DNA of 64,000 nucleotides from Biostraticola tofi (GTDB lineage: Bacteria > Pseudomonadota > Gammaproteobacteria > Enterobacterales > Enterobacteriaceae). Below are positions 18,843 to 28,500 of the stretch, piece after piece. The stretch lies in contig NZ_SMCR01000002.1 in NCBI RefSeq assembly GCF_004343195.1, forward strand, positions 124,001-188,000, given 5' to 3'. Positions within the stretch are counted from its first letter, which is position 1; each line of letters begins with the position of its first letter. The notes under the pieces are model-generated. The model made no database searches. It saw only the letters and a list, made by a program, of their open reading frames with translations, and was not told where the DNA came from. The translations under genes were made by a program, and so were the position numbers.

Positions 18843-19991
18843 ATGTCAGTTTTTGACTCGGCCCTGGGCGTCTTCGAGCTTGAGCGTTTCCCGCCTGATG
18901 CGGCCAGCGACAATCTGCAGGCATGGGATGCCGCCGATGAGTATCTGCTGCTGCACTGCAGCCAACTGCCGCTGCCAGAGGGCCCTACGCTGCTGTTCAA
19001 CGATAACTTCGGTGCGCTGACTGTGGCGTTGTGCTCCCGTTCACCCATCACTATCGGCGATTCCTGGCTGGGGCACCAGGCGGCTCGGTATAACCTGGCG
19101 AAAAACGACTTGCCTGCCGAGAACGCCACTTTCCTGGACAGCCTGGCGCCGTTGCCGCCAGCGCCGGCGCTAGTGTTGATAAAAGTGCCTAAAACCCTGG
19201 CCCTGCTGGAGCATCAGCTGCACGCTGTCCGTGCGGTCGCCACCCCTGAGACGATTATCATCGCCGCCGGTAAGGCGCGGGATATCCATACCTCTACCCT
19301 GCAGCGCTTCAGCGATATTCTCGGGCCGACCACCACCTCGCTGGCGCGTAAAAAAGCCCGGCTTATTTTCAGTAAAGCAACGGCGCAAGTGCAGCCTGCA
19401 CCGGCACCGACCTTAAGTTGGCCGCTTGAGGGTACGCCATACCATGTCCACAACCATGCCAGCGTGTTTTCCCGCGCGTCCCTGGACATCGGCGCCCGCT
19501 TCTTTCTGCAGCATTTACCCGAGGGGATTGCAGGCACGTTGGTGGATCTGGGCTGCGGCAACGGCGTCATCGGACTGATGCTGCTGGCGAAAAATCCTGA
19601 CGGACAGATCCATTTTGCCGATGAATCCTATATGGCGATTGCCTCCAGCCGCCTTAACATAGCGGTTAACCGCCCCGAGGATGTCGACCGCTGTGCATTC
19701 AGCACTGGCCACTCTCTGGCCGGATTCGAGCCGGACTCCCTGCAAGCGGTGCTTTGCAATCCGCCGTTCCATCAGCAACAGACCCTGACGGACAATATCG
19801 CCCGCGAGATGTTCCGCGATGCCAAGCGCTGTCTGGCCCCCGGCGGGGAGCTGCGTATTGTTGCTAATCGTCACCTTGACTATTATCAGCAAATTAAACG
19901 ACTATTCGGTAATTGCACTACGCTTGGCGCAAACCCGAAATTCGTCGTATTGCGGGCAGTTAAAACACGCGCCGGACAAGGCGGTAGATAA
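18843..19991 (+). CDS. rlmG: 23S rRNA (guanine-1835-N2)-methyltransferase RlmG
   Basis: SAM-dependent methyltransferase that makes m2G1835 in 23S rRNA. The 382-residue product has an N-terminal degenerate methyltransferase domain (LQAWDAADEYLLLHC, LIKVPKTLALLEHQL) and a C-terminal active domain with LVDLGCGNGVIGLMLLAKNP, the SAM motif, and the catalytic AVLCNPPFHQQQTLTD loop (NPPF). The ATG at 18843 is chosen because AGGTGGA precedes it; the in-frame GTG nine bases earlier lies inside that site. It is the last backbone gene before the accessory region. Confidence 0.96.
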   Translation: MSVFDSALGVFELERFPPDAASDNLQAWDAADEYLLLHCSQLPLPEGPTLLFNDNFGALTVALCSRSPITIGDSWLGHQAARYNLAKNDLPAENATFLDSLAPLPPAPALVLIKVPKTLALLEHQLHAVRAVATPETIIIAAGKARDIHTSTLQRFSDILGPTTTSLARKKARLIFSKATAQVQPAPAPTLSWPLEGTPYHVHNHASVFSRASLDIGARFFLQHLPEGIAGTLVDLGCGNGVIGLMLLAKNPDGQIHFADESYMAIASSRLNIAVNRPEDVDRCAFSTGHSLAGFEPDSLQAVLCNPPFHQQQTLTDNIAREMFRDAKRCLAPGGELRIVANRHLDYYQQIKRLFGNCTTLGANPKFVVLRAVKTRAGQGGR

Positions 19992-20042
19992 CCGGCGGTC
20001 TTCTGCAGGCTAACCCGGTTTGTTGACCGCCCGGACTGCCGG

Positions 20043-20048
20043 TATACT
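20043..20048 (+). promoter_or_regulatory. Likely -10 element of the 99-residue gene
   Basis: A consensus-like TATACT lies 36 bases before the ATG at 20084. A weak -35 (TTGTTG, 20020-20025) stands 17 bases upstream of it. Confidence 0.45.
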
Positions 20049-20083
20049 GCGCTCAGCGCCCCCTAAGAGGAACGATCCAGATT

Positions 20084-20383
20084 ATGTTGCTGCAAGAGTT
20101 AGAATCGCGTTTGGACCATGCATTCACCGAGCTTGAGCAAAGCTTTGTGCAGCACCACAGGTACAGCCAGGAAAGCTATCAGGCGCTCCAGCGACAGCTT
20201 GAACTCAGCTTGCAGCGTGAGGCCAAGCTGCGCGAGAATAATGCCTATCTGGTTTCGCAACTCAATAATCTGGACAGTTCACCGGACCGAAATCCTTTAT
20301 TGCACAAAATCAAAATCATCCGTTCCTATGTTGACCAGCTGGCGCGGGATGCCGCTGCGTTTAATCAATCCTGCGGTATTTAA
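20084..20383 (+). CDS. Small coiled-coil protein of unknown function
   Basis: I do not recognise a family. The 99-residue product is highly charged and almost wholly helical: heptad-like stretches rich in Leu, Glu and Gln run from residue 2 to about 65 (including QALQRQLELSLQREAKLREN), and a short second helix (KIKIIRSYVDQLARDAAAFN) ends the protein. There is no signal peptide or membrane segment. A good -10 element lies upstream and AAGAGGAA stands before the ATG. It lies between rlmG and the T6SS island, so it may be backbone or the edge of the island. Coding potential is supported by codon use and protein-like composition, not by homology. Confidence 0.6.
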   Translation: MLLQELESRLDHAFTELEQSFVQHHRYSQESYQALQRQLELSLQREAKLRENNAYLVSQLNNLDSSPDRNPLLHKIKIIRSYVDQLARDAAAFNQSCGI

Positions 20384-20423
20384 GATACGGACGACGCTGC
20401 CCGGCCTTGATTGAAATAGAGGG

Positions 20424-21707
20424 CTATCGCAGACATGACAGCGATCGCCACAGCTTACTCATTACCCCCCATTCTCCTGCGGCTTGATGCGCCATGGTCA
20501 CGGTACCCTGGAGCAAGGGAGAGTCACGGGTAATCCGATCTGGGATATCCTGCGTGTAGCCGTTTGCCACCCAATCGATAAGGGTGCGATGGCGCAACAT
20601 GCTGCTGTCGTAAGAGCCGTTGTCACCCTCCGCGCCCAGGATGCCATTCAGATACGCTTGGTAGTGCTGGAAAAAGTCCTCATAACTCAGCGAATCGATA
20701 TTTGCAATTATCTTTTTCGACAGGCACCAGTCAAAGAAGTTATATGACTGCATGGCACAGTCATTCTCATGTTGTAAAAATTTATGGAATAAAAACAGCC
20801 GATTATGCGTTTCTGGCGTAATTTGGCAAATGATATTGAATCTATCCGAATTCTCACTGGCGTCCGTTGAGCTATCAAATGCCACGAAGTCGAATCCCTT
20901 AGGGGTTTTGACTGCCATCACCGCGCTGAAATGGACTTTCACACCCTCTTTTTCATGCTGGTCTACCTCCACTGAAGAAAAGGGCATGAGCATTACCTCA
21001 CCGGCCAGCATCACATGCAACTGGAATCGGGCCTTTTTTACCAGACCTGCTGATTCATCTGTTAGCCAGCGGTACCAGGCAGTATCCGTCGACCCCGCAC
21101 GCTGGCGATGACAGATCGATGTTAAGGCCGAACAGGGCAACTGATACTTTATCGCCAGCAGAGCGATTGCCGTTTCAAAGACATTTCTTTCTATGGTTAC
21201 CCCTGCGTTGCCGACGGCGGCGATCGCGTCGGGCAATGCCAGCAGGCGGGCAATTTGTGACCACAACGCTTTCCCTTCTTCCGCGCGGTCGCTGAACAAG
21301 CCCGGTTCAGTCAGACTGTGCTGGGCCACCATCTGGCACAGTCTGACCTGGTCCGCTTTTTCCAACGGCTGCGCCACCACGGCATCTTCGGCTGCAATCG
21401 TCTGCAGCACCTGGGTTGCCGCTTTGCCCAGACAGGCGCGCACCTCCATTTTGACACTGTCCGGCAGCTCACTTTCAAACAGGTCGGCAGTTTCTTGCAG
21501 TAAATTGGTAGGGGTCGCCTGGCCATGATGGGTTAAAAACTCCACCGGGACCTTAAGCAGACGTTCGGCAAGATGCTAGGCATTTTGTAATGCGGTCAGG
21601 GGTTCGTCGCGGCAGGCCTCGGACTGCTCTGCGTTCTTATCAATAGCATAGTAACGAACATAGGCCGTGGCCTCGGTGGCACCAGATAGCCATTCATTAT
21701 AGAACAT
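20424..21707 (-). pseudogene. Unknown protein next to T6SS, interrupted by an in-frame amber codon
   Basis: The natural start is ATG at 21707-21705 with AAGG nine bases upstream, giving MFYNEWLSGATEATAYVRYY. Forty-three sense codons later a TAG (21578-21576) interrupts the frame, and the same frame then runs uninterrupted for about 384 more codons. The sequence around the stop reads ...LTALQNA-stop-HLAERLLKVP; CAG to TAG, a single transition, would explain it. A GTG at 21545 preceded by AAGG could restart translation and yield a 373-residue protein. No family is recognised. The product is soluble and mixed alpha/beta, without a signal peptide. It is divergent from the PAAR-like gene of the T6SS, so a decayed effector or accessory protein is possible (inference). 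Confidence 0.65.
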
Positions 21708-21971
21708 TTCATTCATCCTTAATTTTAATTACGAATATTATTAACGGATATGGCTTTTCAGTATTAACACTTCGTTTTTTCTCTCAGGGCAGCGCATCTC
21801 TAAGGGCTGTTGAACCTATTTATTTCATTTTATCGAATTTTTTTCACAGGAATACTTTGTTAAAGTTGGCCTCACTGTGTCAATAAAAATTCAGGTGAAT
21901 ACCTTATTGGACTCTCCATTGCCCGTCTATATCATATGCCGATAAAAAGAAGCCTGCAGAGGAGCGCCGCT

Positions 21972-22364
21972 ATGTTTGCCAATTGTCAGCTGTTTGGCAT
22001 GGATCTGGCTTTTCCTGATATTTGCCTGACGCCCATGCCGTTACCGGTGCCGGTGCCTTATCCGAATATCGCTATGGGCTTTATGGCAACGCCGCGCAGT
22101 TTTACGGTGTTATTTATGGCGATGCCGGCCCATAATCTGGCAACGCGTACTCTATCGAGCTTTGGCGACAACGCCGGCACGTTGCTCGGCGTGGTTTCTC
22201 ATACTGTCATGGGGGAGTCCAGGCATATTACCGGCGCATTTACCGTACTTATCAAGGGCTCGCCCGCGACGAGAATGACCAGCCTGAGCCTGCAAAACAA
22301 CAAAAATGCGTTGGGTATGCGGCTGCTCCCGAGTCAGTTGATTGTCATGATGCTGGCGATGTAA
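21972..22364 (+). CDS. PAAR-like (DUF4150) T6SS spike-tip protein
   Basis: A 130-residue DUF4150/PAAR-like protein, the kind that caps the VgrG spike. Family marks: FANCQLFGMDLAFPDICLTP, PVPVPYPNIAMGF, the MPAHNLATRT stretch, GDNAGTLLGVVSHTVMGESR and HITGAFTVLIKGSPATRMTS. AGAGGAG precedes the ATG at 21972; an in-frame ATG at 21936 lacks a site. There is no C-terminal toxin extension, so it would load an effector non-covalently, if any. It is the first gene of the rightward T6SS operon, while its usual DUF2169/DUF3540 partners lie on the other operon. Confidence 0.88.
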   Translation: MFANCQLFGMDLAFPDICLTPMPLPVPVPYPNIAMGFMATPRSFTVLFMAMPAHNLATRTLSSFGDNAGTLLGVVSHTVMGESRHITGAFTVLIKGSPATRMTSLSLQNNKNALGMRLLPSQLIVMMLAM

Positions 22365-22463
22365 GCAATAGGCAATGAACTATACCCAGCAGAATTATCA
22401 CAAAAAAGCGCCTGCGTATTATTGTTCCGCTGGCTGGCAGTAATAATGTCAATATGGACTGAT

Positions 22464-23042
22464 ATGCGGGTAGCGAGTCCCTGGGTTCATCATTTTCAGG
22501 TCGATCCGGGTTTTAATAAAATAATTAAAATATTGCTCGCCATATTATGGTTGGCCGGTTGCTCATCGAGTGAAGTGAATCGGAAAACGGAATATATACT
22601 GACTTTTATTATTAGAGATGATTTGAATGATGGCATGCCGTTGCGGATACGTATTTTTCCCGTACGTAATGAGGATGATTTTATGCGGGCGACTTTTTAT
22701 GAACTGCAGGCTGTAAATCCCAAGATGGATAATGACATTTTACCGGGGGAGAACAGTATTTTTATTGTACCCGGCGAACAGAGTAAATTTTATCCGTTGC
22801 AGCTCGCGGCAAATATTAGCCACATCGGCCTGTTTGCGGAATTCAAGCAATTCGACGCCCAGCAATGGCGACTTTTGCTGCCAGCATCGCCCACTGTCGA
22901 ACTCTCTGTGTGGCAAAAGGTGATAAAGGCAGCTCCCGCCCCGAGAGAGGTCTTTATCCGGCTTGACCGTACAGGGCTGAGTATCGACTTTTCAGCGGCT
23001 GTTCATGCAACCGAAAAACTCGGCCAGGGAGAAGCAAAGTGA
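22464..23042 (+). CDS. tssJ: T6SS outer-membrane lipoprotein TssJ
   Basis: TssJ anchors the TssLM trans-envelope complex in the outer membrane. Assigned from its position before tssK, a hydrophobic segment IIKILLAILWLAGCSSS with lipobox LAGC, and a small beta-rich domain (LTFIIRDDLNDGMPLRIRIF, then DDFMRATFYELQ, typical of the TssJ/VasD C2-like fold). The start is uncertain: ATG 22464 gives 192 residues with a rather long stretch before the lipobox, and no strong ribosome site is visible. Local base composition is AT-rich relative to the rest. The stop overlaps the tssK start (GTGA). Confidence 0.85.
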   Translation: MRVASPWVHHFQVDPGFNKIIKILLAILWLAGCSSSEVNRKTEYILTFIIRDDLNDGMPLRIRIFPVRNEDDFMRATFYELQAVNPKMDNDILPGENSIFIVPGEQSKFYPLQLAANISHIGLFAEFKQFDAQQWRLLLPASPTVELSVWQKVIKAAPAPREVFIRLDRTGLSIDFSAAVHATEKLGQGEAK

Positions 23043-24391
23043 AAGAAGATAAAGTGCTGTGGATGGAGGGAATGTTTCTACGCCCCCACCATTTCCAGCA
23101 TGCCGATGCATGGCAGCAGGCCATTATACGCCAGTCTCGTCAGGGGGCCTATCATTGGGGATTTTCCCGCCTGGAATTGGATATCGGCATGCAGTCTCTG
23201 GGCAAGATAGCCCTGGTATCGGCCAGCGGTATTTTACCTGACGGCACGTATTTCGATGTAGATAGCGTCGACGCGTTGCCGCCTCCCATCGATGTGGATG
23301 ACAGCTGGCAGGAGATGATCATTGTGCTGGCATTGCCGGCAGCACGCGCAGGCAGGCAATCCGCCATACTGACCGAATCTTCCGGCTCGACCGCGCGTTA
23401 CCTGGCTTTCGAAAAACAGGTAATCGATGACAATGAGCTGTCGGCCGGCAGCGCCACCTTATGTTGCGCAAGGTTACGTCTCAGGCTGATGCCGATGTCA
23501 GCACTGACCGCCGATTGGATAGGCATGGGGGTCGTGCGGTTAAAGAGAAAGGATCTCGACGGTGGTGTTTGCCTGGATGAAGGATATATCCCGCCATTGC
23601 TCAATGTTCACGCCCATCGGACCGTGCATCGCATGATGCAGGAGATGGCGGGACTATTGCGCCAGTGCCGCCAGCGGCTGTGCCGCCATATGAACGGTCA
23701 GGACAATGCCCGGGCGGTTCCGGTGCGGGATATGTTGCTGCTTGGGTTGGTCAGCCGCTTCAGCGCCCGCACCGAGCATGCCCTGCATCTTCCCTGCCTG
23801 CATCCGCACATCCTGTTCGCTGAATGGCTAGGCGCCGCGATGGAGCTGTCTGCATTTCGCCCGCCCTATGCCGCAGACATGGACATACCGCAATATGACC
23901 ATCAGCTTGCCGCAGAGGGTTTTTCTCGCCTGATGGCCATGTTGCGCCAAGGGCTTAGCCTGATGCTGGAGGAAAATGCGCTGCCTTTGCCGCTGGTCAA
24001 GCGGATGCCCGGACTCAGTATTGCTACCTTGCCCGAACGCGCCATGATCGCTGGTTTTGATTTCATCCTGCGCATTAATACCGATGGGGAAAATGGCGAG
24101 GGAGTCGATGAGGTGCTGCGGCAGCTTAAAATAGCGCCACTGAACCGCATACGTGATCTGGTGCAGCTGCAGTTACCCGGCGTCGCTTTAAAGCCTCTGG
24201 ATCGCGTCCCCCCCTCCTTGCCATACCGTAGTGGTGACCGTTATCAACTGCTGGAAAGCGGCGGTGAATTCTGGCAGGAAATTTCGGATACCGGCATCTT
24301 CGCTTTTTATCTGGCGCACGACTCAGCCAGCGTCACGGTTGAGCTGTGGGCCGTCAGGCAGTCGACGCTGCAGGACATCCCGGCATCATGA
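23039..24391 (+). CDS. tssK: T6SS baseplate-membrane adaptor TssK
   Basis: Trimeric baseplate protein that connects the TssEFG wedges to the TssJLM membrane complex. The 450-residue product carries the family N-terminus DKVLWMEGMFLRPHHFQHAD, the shoulder domain, and a C-terminal head ending in LPYRSGDRYQLLESGGEFWQ and FYLAHDS. It uses a GTG start overlapping the tssJ stop, and its own stop overlaps the tssL start (ATGA), so the three genes are translationally coupled. Confidence 0.96.
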   Translation: MKEDKVLWMEGMFLRPHHFQHADAWQQAIIRQSRQGAYHWGFSRLELDIGMQSLGKIALVSASGILPDGTYFDVDSVDALPPPIDVDDSWQEMIIVLALPAARAGRQSAILTESSGSTARYLAFEKQVIDDNELSAGSATLCCARLRLRLMPMSALTADWIGMGVVRLKRKDLDGGVCLDEGYIPPLLNVHAHRTVHRMMQEMAGLLRQCRQRLCRHMNGQDNARAVPVRDMLLLGLVSRFSARTEHALHLPCLHPHILFAEWLGAAMELSAFRPPYAADMDIPQYDHQLAAEGFSRLMAMLRQGLSLMLEENALPLPLVKRMPGLSIATLPERAMIAGFDFILRINTDGENGEGVDEVLRQLKIAPLNRIRDLVQLQLPGVALKPLDRVPPSLPYRSGDRYQLLESGGEFWQEISDTGIFAFYLAHDSASVTVELWAVRQSTLQDIPAS

Positions 24392-25578
24392 GCTTGCCAC
24401 ATGAAATTCCGTACAGTCGGGACACGCCGGTCAATGCTTTGCTGAAGGCGGCTTATCCGTTGCTCAATGCCATTTCAGGCATCAGATTCAGCCCCGCGCC
24501 GGATGATCCAGGCTTGTTGCGCGAGCAGATGATTAACGAGATCCGGCGTTTTGAAAAACGTTGCCAGCAAACCGGCCTGTCCCATGAAATGATGACGCGA
24601 TCACGCTATTGCCTGTGCACCGCCCTCGACGAAGCGGTAAGCCTGACCCCATGGGGCGGTGACAGTCTATGGTCGGGAAATGGGCTGCTGAACACCTTTC
24701 ATAATGAGACCCGGGGCGGCGAAACATTTTTCTGCCTGCTGGATGAACTGCTGCTGCAGCCGGAGAAGCATCTGGATGAGCTGGAGCTCATATATTATTG
24801 TCTCTCGCTCGGTTTTGGCGGACGTTACCGGGTAATAGAGCATGGTCAGGCGCGCCTGCAAAGCCTGGTGCATCATTTGGCCGAGCAATTGCGCCGGGCA
24901 AGAGGGAGTTACCCCGCCGAACTGAGTCCGCCGAGACCGCCCATGACTATTGCCCCCACTTCCGGCCGTCCCTGGCATCTGCTTTGGGTTTGCAGCCTGT
25001 TTGGCTGCATGCTGTTGTTTGGCTTATACATCATTCTGGTCAATCAACTGGATGGCAGGGCCTTGCCGGTGCAACGGGCTATCTACAGTTTGCCGCTGCC
25101 CAAATCCGCTCCCGCCGTCGACCTGGGGTTCTGGTCTTTGAAACAGGCTCTCAAAGATGAAATTGCCCGGGGCGATATTGCCTGGGATCGACAACCGGGC
25201 AAGTTGGTGATCACCTTAAAAGGGGGGGATTTATTCGCCCCGGCCTCGGCGTCATTAAATCCACGTTATAAAACCATTATCGAACGTATCGCGCGTCATC
25301 TGGCATTTCCGCACGGCACCATCACCGTTAACGGCCACAGCGACAGCCAGAACATAAGCCGCAGCAAGTATGCGTCCAATCAGGATTTATCCCTTGCCAG
25401 GGCTGAGGGCGTCGCAGATTTACTGCGCAGCCATCTGCAGGGACCTTCCTGGATAAGAGCCACCGCACCGGCAAACCCAGACCCGCTGGTACCTGACGAC
25501 ACGCCGGCAAATCGCGCCATAAACCGCAGAATTGACATCATTTATCAACCGCAGGCGCCTGATGACGTCGCGCCATAA
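24388..25578 (+). CDS. tssL: T6SS inner-membrane protein TssL with C-terminal OmpA domain
   Basis: TssL (DotU/IcmH family) forms the inner-membrane complex with TssM and recruits TssK. The 396-residue product has a cytosolic DotU domain (about residues 10-185; RYCLCTALDEAVSLTPWGGD, LELIYYCLSLGFGGRYRV), one transmembrane helix (about 197-218) and a periplasmic OmpA-like peptidoglycan-binding domain (about 290-385; ITVNGHSDS, then LSLARAEGVADLL and ANRAINRRIDI). This is the extended TssL type that needs no separate TagL for cell-wall anchoring. The start ATG overlaps the tssK stop. Confidence 0.95.
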   Translation: MSLPHEIPYSRDTPVNALLKAAYPLLNAISGIRFSPAPDDPGLLREQMINEIRRFEKRCQQTGLSHEMMTRSRYCLCTALDEAVSLTPWGGDSLWSGNGLLNTFHNETRGGETFFCLLDELLLQPEKHLDELELIYYCLSLGFGGRYRVIEHGQARLQSLVHHLAEQLRRARGSYPAELSPPRPPMTIAPTSGRPWHLLWVCSLFGCMLLFGLYIILVNQLDGRALPVQRAIYSLPLPKSAPAVDLGFWSLKQALKDEIARGDIAWDRQPGKLVITLKGGDLFAPASASLNPRYKTIIERIARHLAFPHGTITVNGHSDSQNISRSKYASNQDLSLARAEGVADLLRSHLQGPSWIRATAPANPDPLVPDDTPANRAINRRIDIIYQPQAPDDVAP

Positions 25579-25595
25579 ACCCCAGGGATGACAGG

Positions 25596-28500
25596 ATGCT
25601 GAAGAAACTGATGGTCATATTCACCTCGCGGCTTTTCTGGGGGGGGGTAATGGTGTCCGGCGCCTGCCTACTGATCTGGCTGGCGGGGCCGCTGATTGCC
25701 ATCGAAGGCGAAAGTCCATTGCGTTCAGCACAGCGACGGCGTCAGGCGATAGCGGCGGTAATTGGCGTGTGGCTGGTGCTGCGGGCAATGCCGTTACTTT
25801 ATCGAGCCTGGCTGCAGAGACGCTTATTGCGGCACTTGCAAAGCCGCAGCGAGTCGGCTGCCGGGGCTGGCGAGAGTGATCTTGCCTTACAGATGGGCTT
25901 CGATAATGCCTGCCGGATTATCAAAAAACTGGCAAGCCAGCATTTGCAGGGATATTGGAAATACTGCTGGCGCCTGACCGGCAGAAAATACCTCTACAAT
26001 ATCCCCTGGCTGCTGGTCATCGGAGCCGGCGGCAGCGGAAAAAGCAAGGCACTGCTCCATTCCGGTCTGGATTTCTATCCTCCGCCGGTAAAGCGGCACG
26101 CCGGTACGCGCGCGGATGGGCATAGTCAGTGCGAGTGGTACTTTTCTTCCCTTGGGATCCTGCTCAGTCTGCCGGGGCAGTATATGGATCATGACAATGC
26201 CCATTGGCCGCTGTTGCGATCCCTGCTGCGCCGCTATCGGTCTCGCCAGCCGTTTGACGGAGTGGTCCTGGCCATCAGCGTACAGGATCTGCTGTTTTTT
26301 TCGGCTGAAGATCTGCATCGTCAGGCCAGTCAGATGCGATCGCGACTGCTTGATTTGGCACGGGATCTGGGCCGGCCTTTTCCGGTTTATCTCATGCTGA
26401 CCAAGGCGGACTGCCTGCTGGGTTTCAGTGACTATTTTAGCCGCTTGGACGGCGCTGAAATGGAGCAGGTCTGGGGGTTCAATCTGATGCGGTCCGGTGG
26501 CGAAGCGCTGCACAGCGAACTGCCGATTCAGCTTGAGGCACAGTATGAAAAGCTGCACCGGCGTCTCGCCATGGCACTGCCCGATACGCTGCAGGCAGAG
26601 GCCGATCCCGGTAAACGAGCCGCCATTTTTGCATTTCCTCAGGCGTTTATGTCGCTACGCCCCCCACTGATGCGGCAATTGATGCTGATTTTCGCACCCC
26701 ATCATGGAGAGGAGCATTTCCAGTTGGAGGGCGTTTATTTTACTAGCGCCAATCAGAAAAAAATATCTGCTCAAGCGCCGCCTAAGGAGACGGGCACTGA
26801 CTTGTTCGCCTATCAACCCGGCAACAGCGAGCTCAGGCCGGGCGACGAGGAACAGAAACGGGTGCCTGCTCAGCGCTATTTTCTCGAAGCTTTATTTCGG
26901 CAAGTCATTCTGTCTGACGGGACGTCTGCAGGCAATGCCCATTACCGCAAGCGGTCCCAGCGCATGCTGTGTCTGCTGGCTTCAGGAGCGATGCTACTGT
27001 TGGTCAGTATGTTTACTTGCGCTTTTATCCTGAGTTATAAAAATAATTGTCGTTACGTCAATGAGGTGCAGGATCGCCTGCCATATCTTGAAATCCACAG
27101 TGCCAGGCTGGCAAAGCTGCCTAATCACGATCTGCGAGCCCTGTTGCCGCTGCTGAATCGGCTGTCACACCTGGCCGACAGTCACCAGTTCGATCCGTCC
27201 GCACCAACGCTTGCCTACCGTATGGGTCTTTATCGTGGCCATATGATGCATGTCTCTGCTGATGTGGTCTATGTGCATGCCCTGAAGCGTCTGATGCTGC
27301 CACTGGTCATCGACCGCATCAACCTATTGGCCGCCGAGGCCGCCAGCGGCGAAATGCCCTTTGCTCAGGAGGCATTAAAGGCCTATCTGATGCTGCATCA
27401 GCCGGACCGCTACGACGGCAGATTTCTCACCCACTGGCTGATGGCTCGTCTGCCACATCAGGACAGTGAACGTCCACTTAACGCGTTAGAGCGCGAACAT
27501 TTACGGGGCCATCTGCTGCGGTTGCTTGACGATGCGAAACCGGCTTCCCCCGGAGGCGGAGATGACCAACTGGTCAGCCAGCTTCGCCGGGTTATCGCCA
27601 AAAAAAGCCTGGCGAAGCGGGTTTACTGCCGGCTCAAAATGGCGCTGATAACTGAACATCGCGGTGGATATTCCAGTTTGGCCGAACTCGCCGGGCCGCT
27701 GGCCGGGCAGGTTTTCAAGCGCAAAAGCGGCCAGGCGCTTACTGCACCGATTGCAGGCCTGTTTACCCCAGAAGGATATTGGCTGGGCCTGGACCGGCAG
27801 GTAGATAACACGGTAGCTGCGCAGCTAGAGGAAGAACAATGGGTGACAGGAATCAAGGATCTGCCTGATGGGGAGATTGTCGCCGGGCAGATACGCCAGC
27901 TTTATATGGATGAATTCATACGTTACTGGGACCAGGTGCTGGCTGACGTTGTTCTGGTCAGTTGCCGTAATCTGGAGGAAAGGATCCATGCCATACGGCT
28001 GCTGTCGGATGAACGTTCCCCCATGCGTAATCTGTTGGTCGGGCTAGGATACATCCTCAGACTGGAACGTCCGCAGGAACAAAATCAACTGGCTGGCTGG
28101 GGCCGTAAATTGAATGATGAGGCGGCGCAGAGGATTTCAGGTCTGTTCCGGCAAACCGCAAACGACGAGCCGTTATGGCTGCCGGAGGATATCGTCAGAG
28201 AGCATTATCGGGATCTTATCGATATCTCTCGGCCGCTGGCGGATGCCGGTGCAGCTACTCGATTTGATGGCATTATCCAGCAACTGGGGGAGGTCTATTA
28301 CTATCTGGTCGCCGTTAAAGCCGAAGGCGGTCATGGCGTAGCCCACGGCGATATCATGACCAGGCTGCGGGCCGAAGCCGGTCGTTTGCCGCAACCTTTT
28401 CGCGCTATGCTGCACAGTATCGCCGCCGAGACCGCCGAGGTCAGCCAGCATCATGCCCAGGCCAGACTGCGCCAGTTGGTCAACGCCCAGAGCGGCCATT

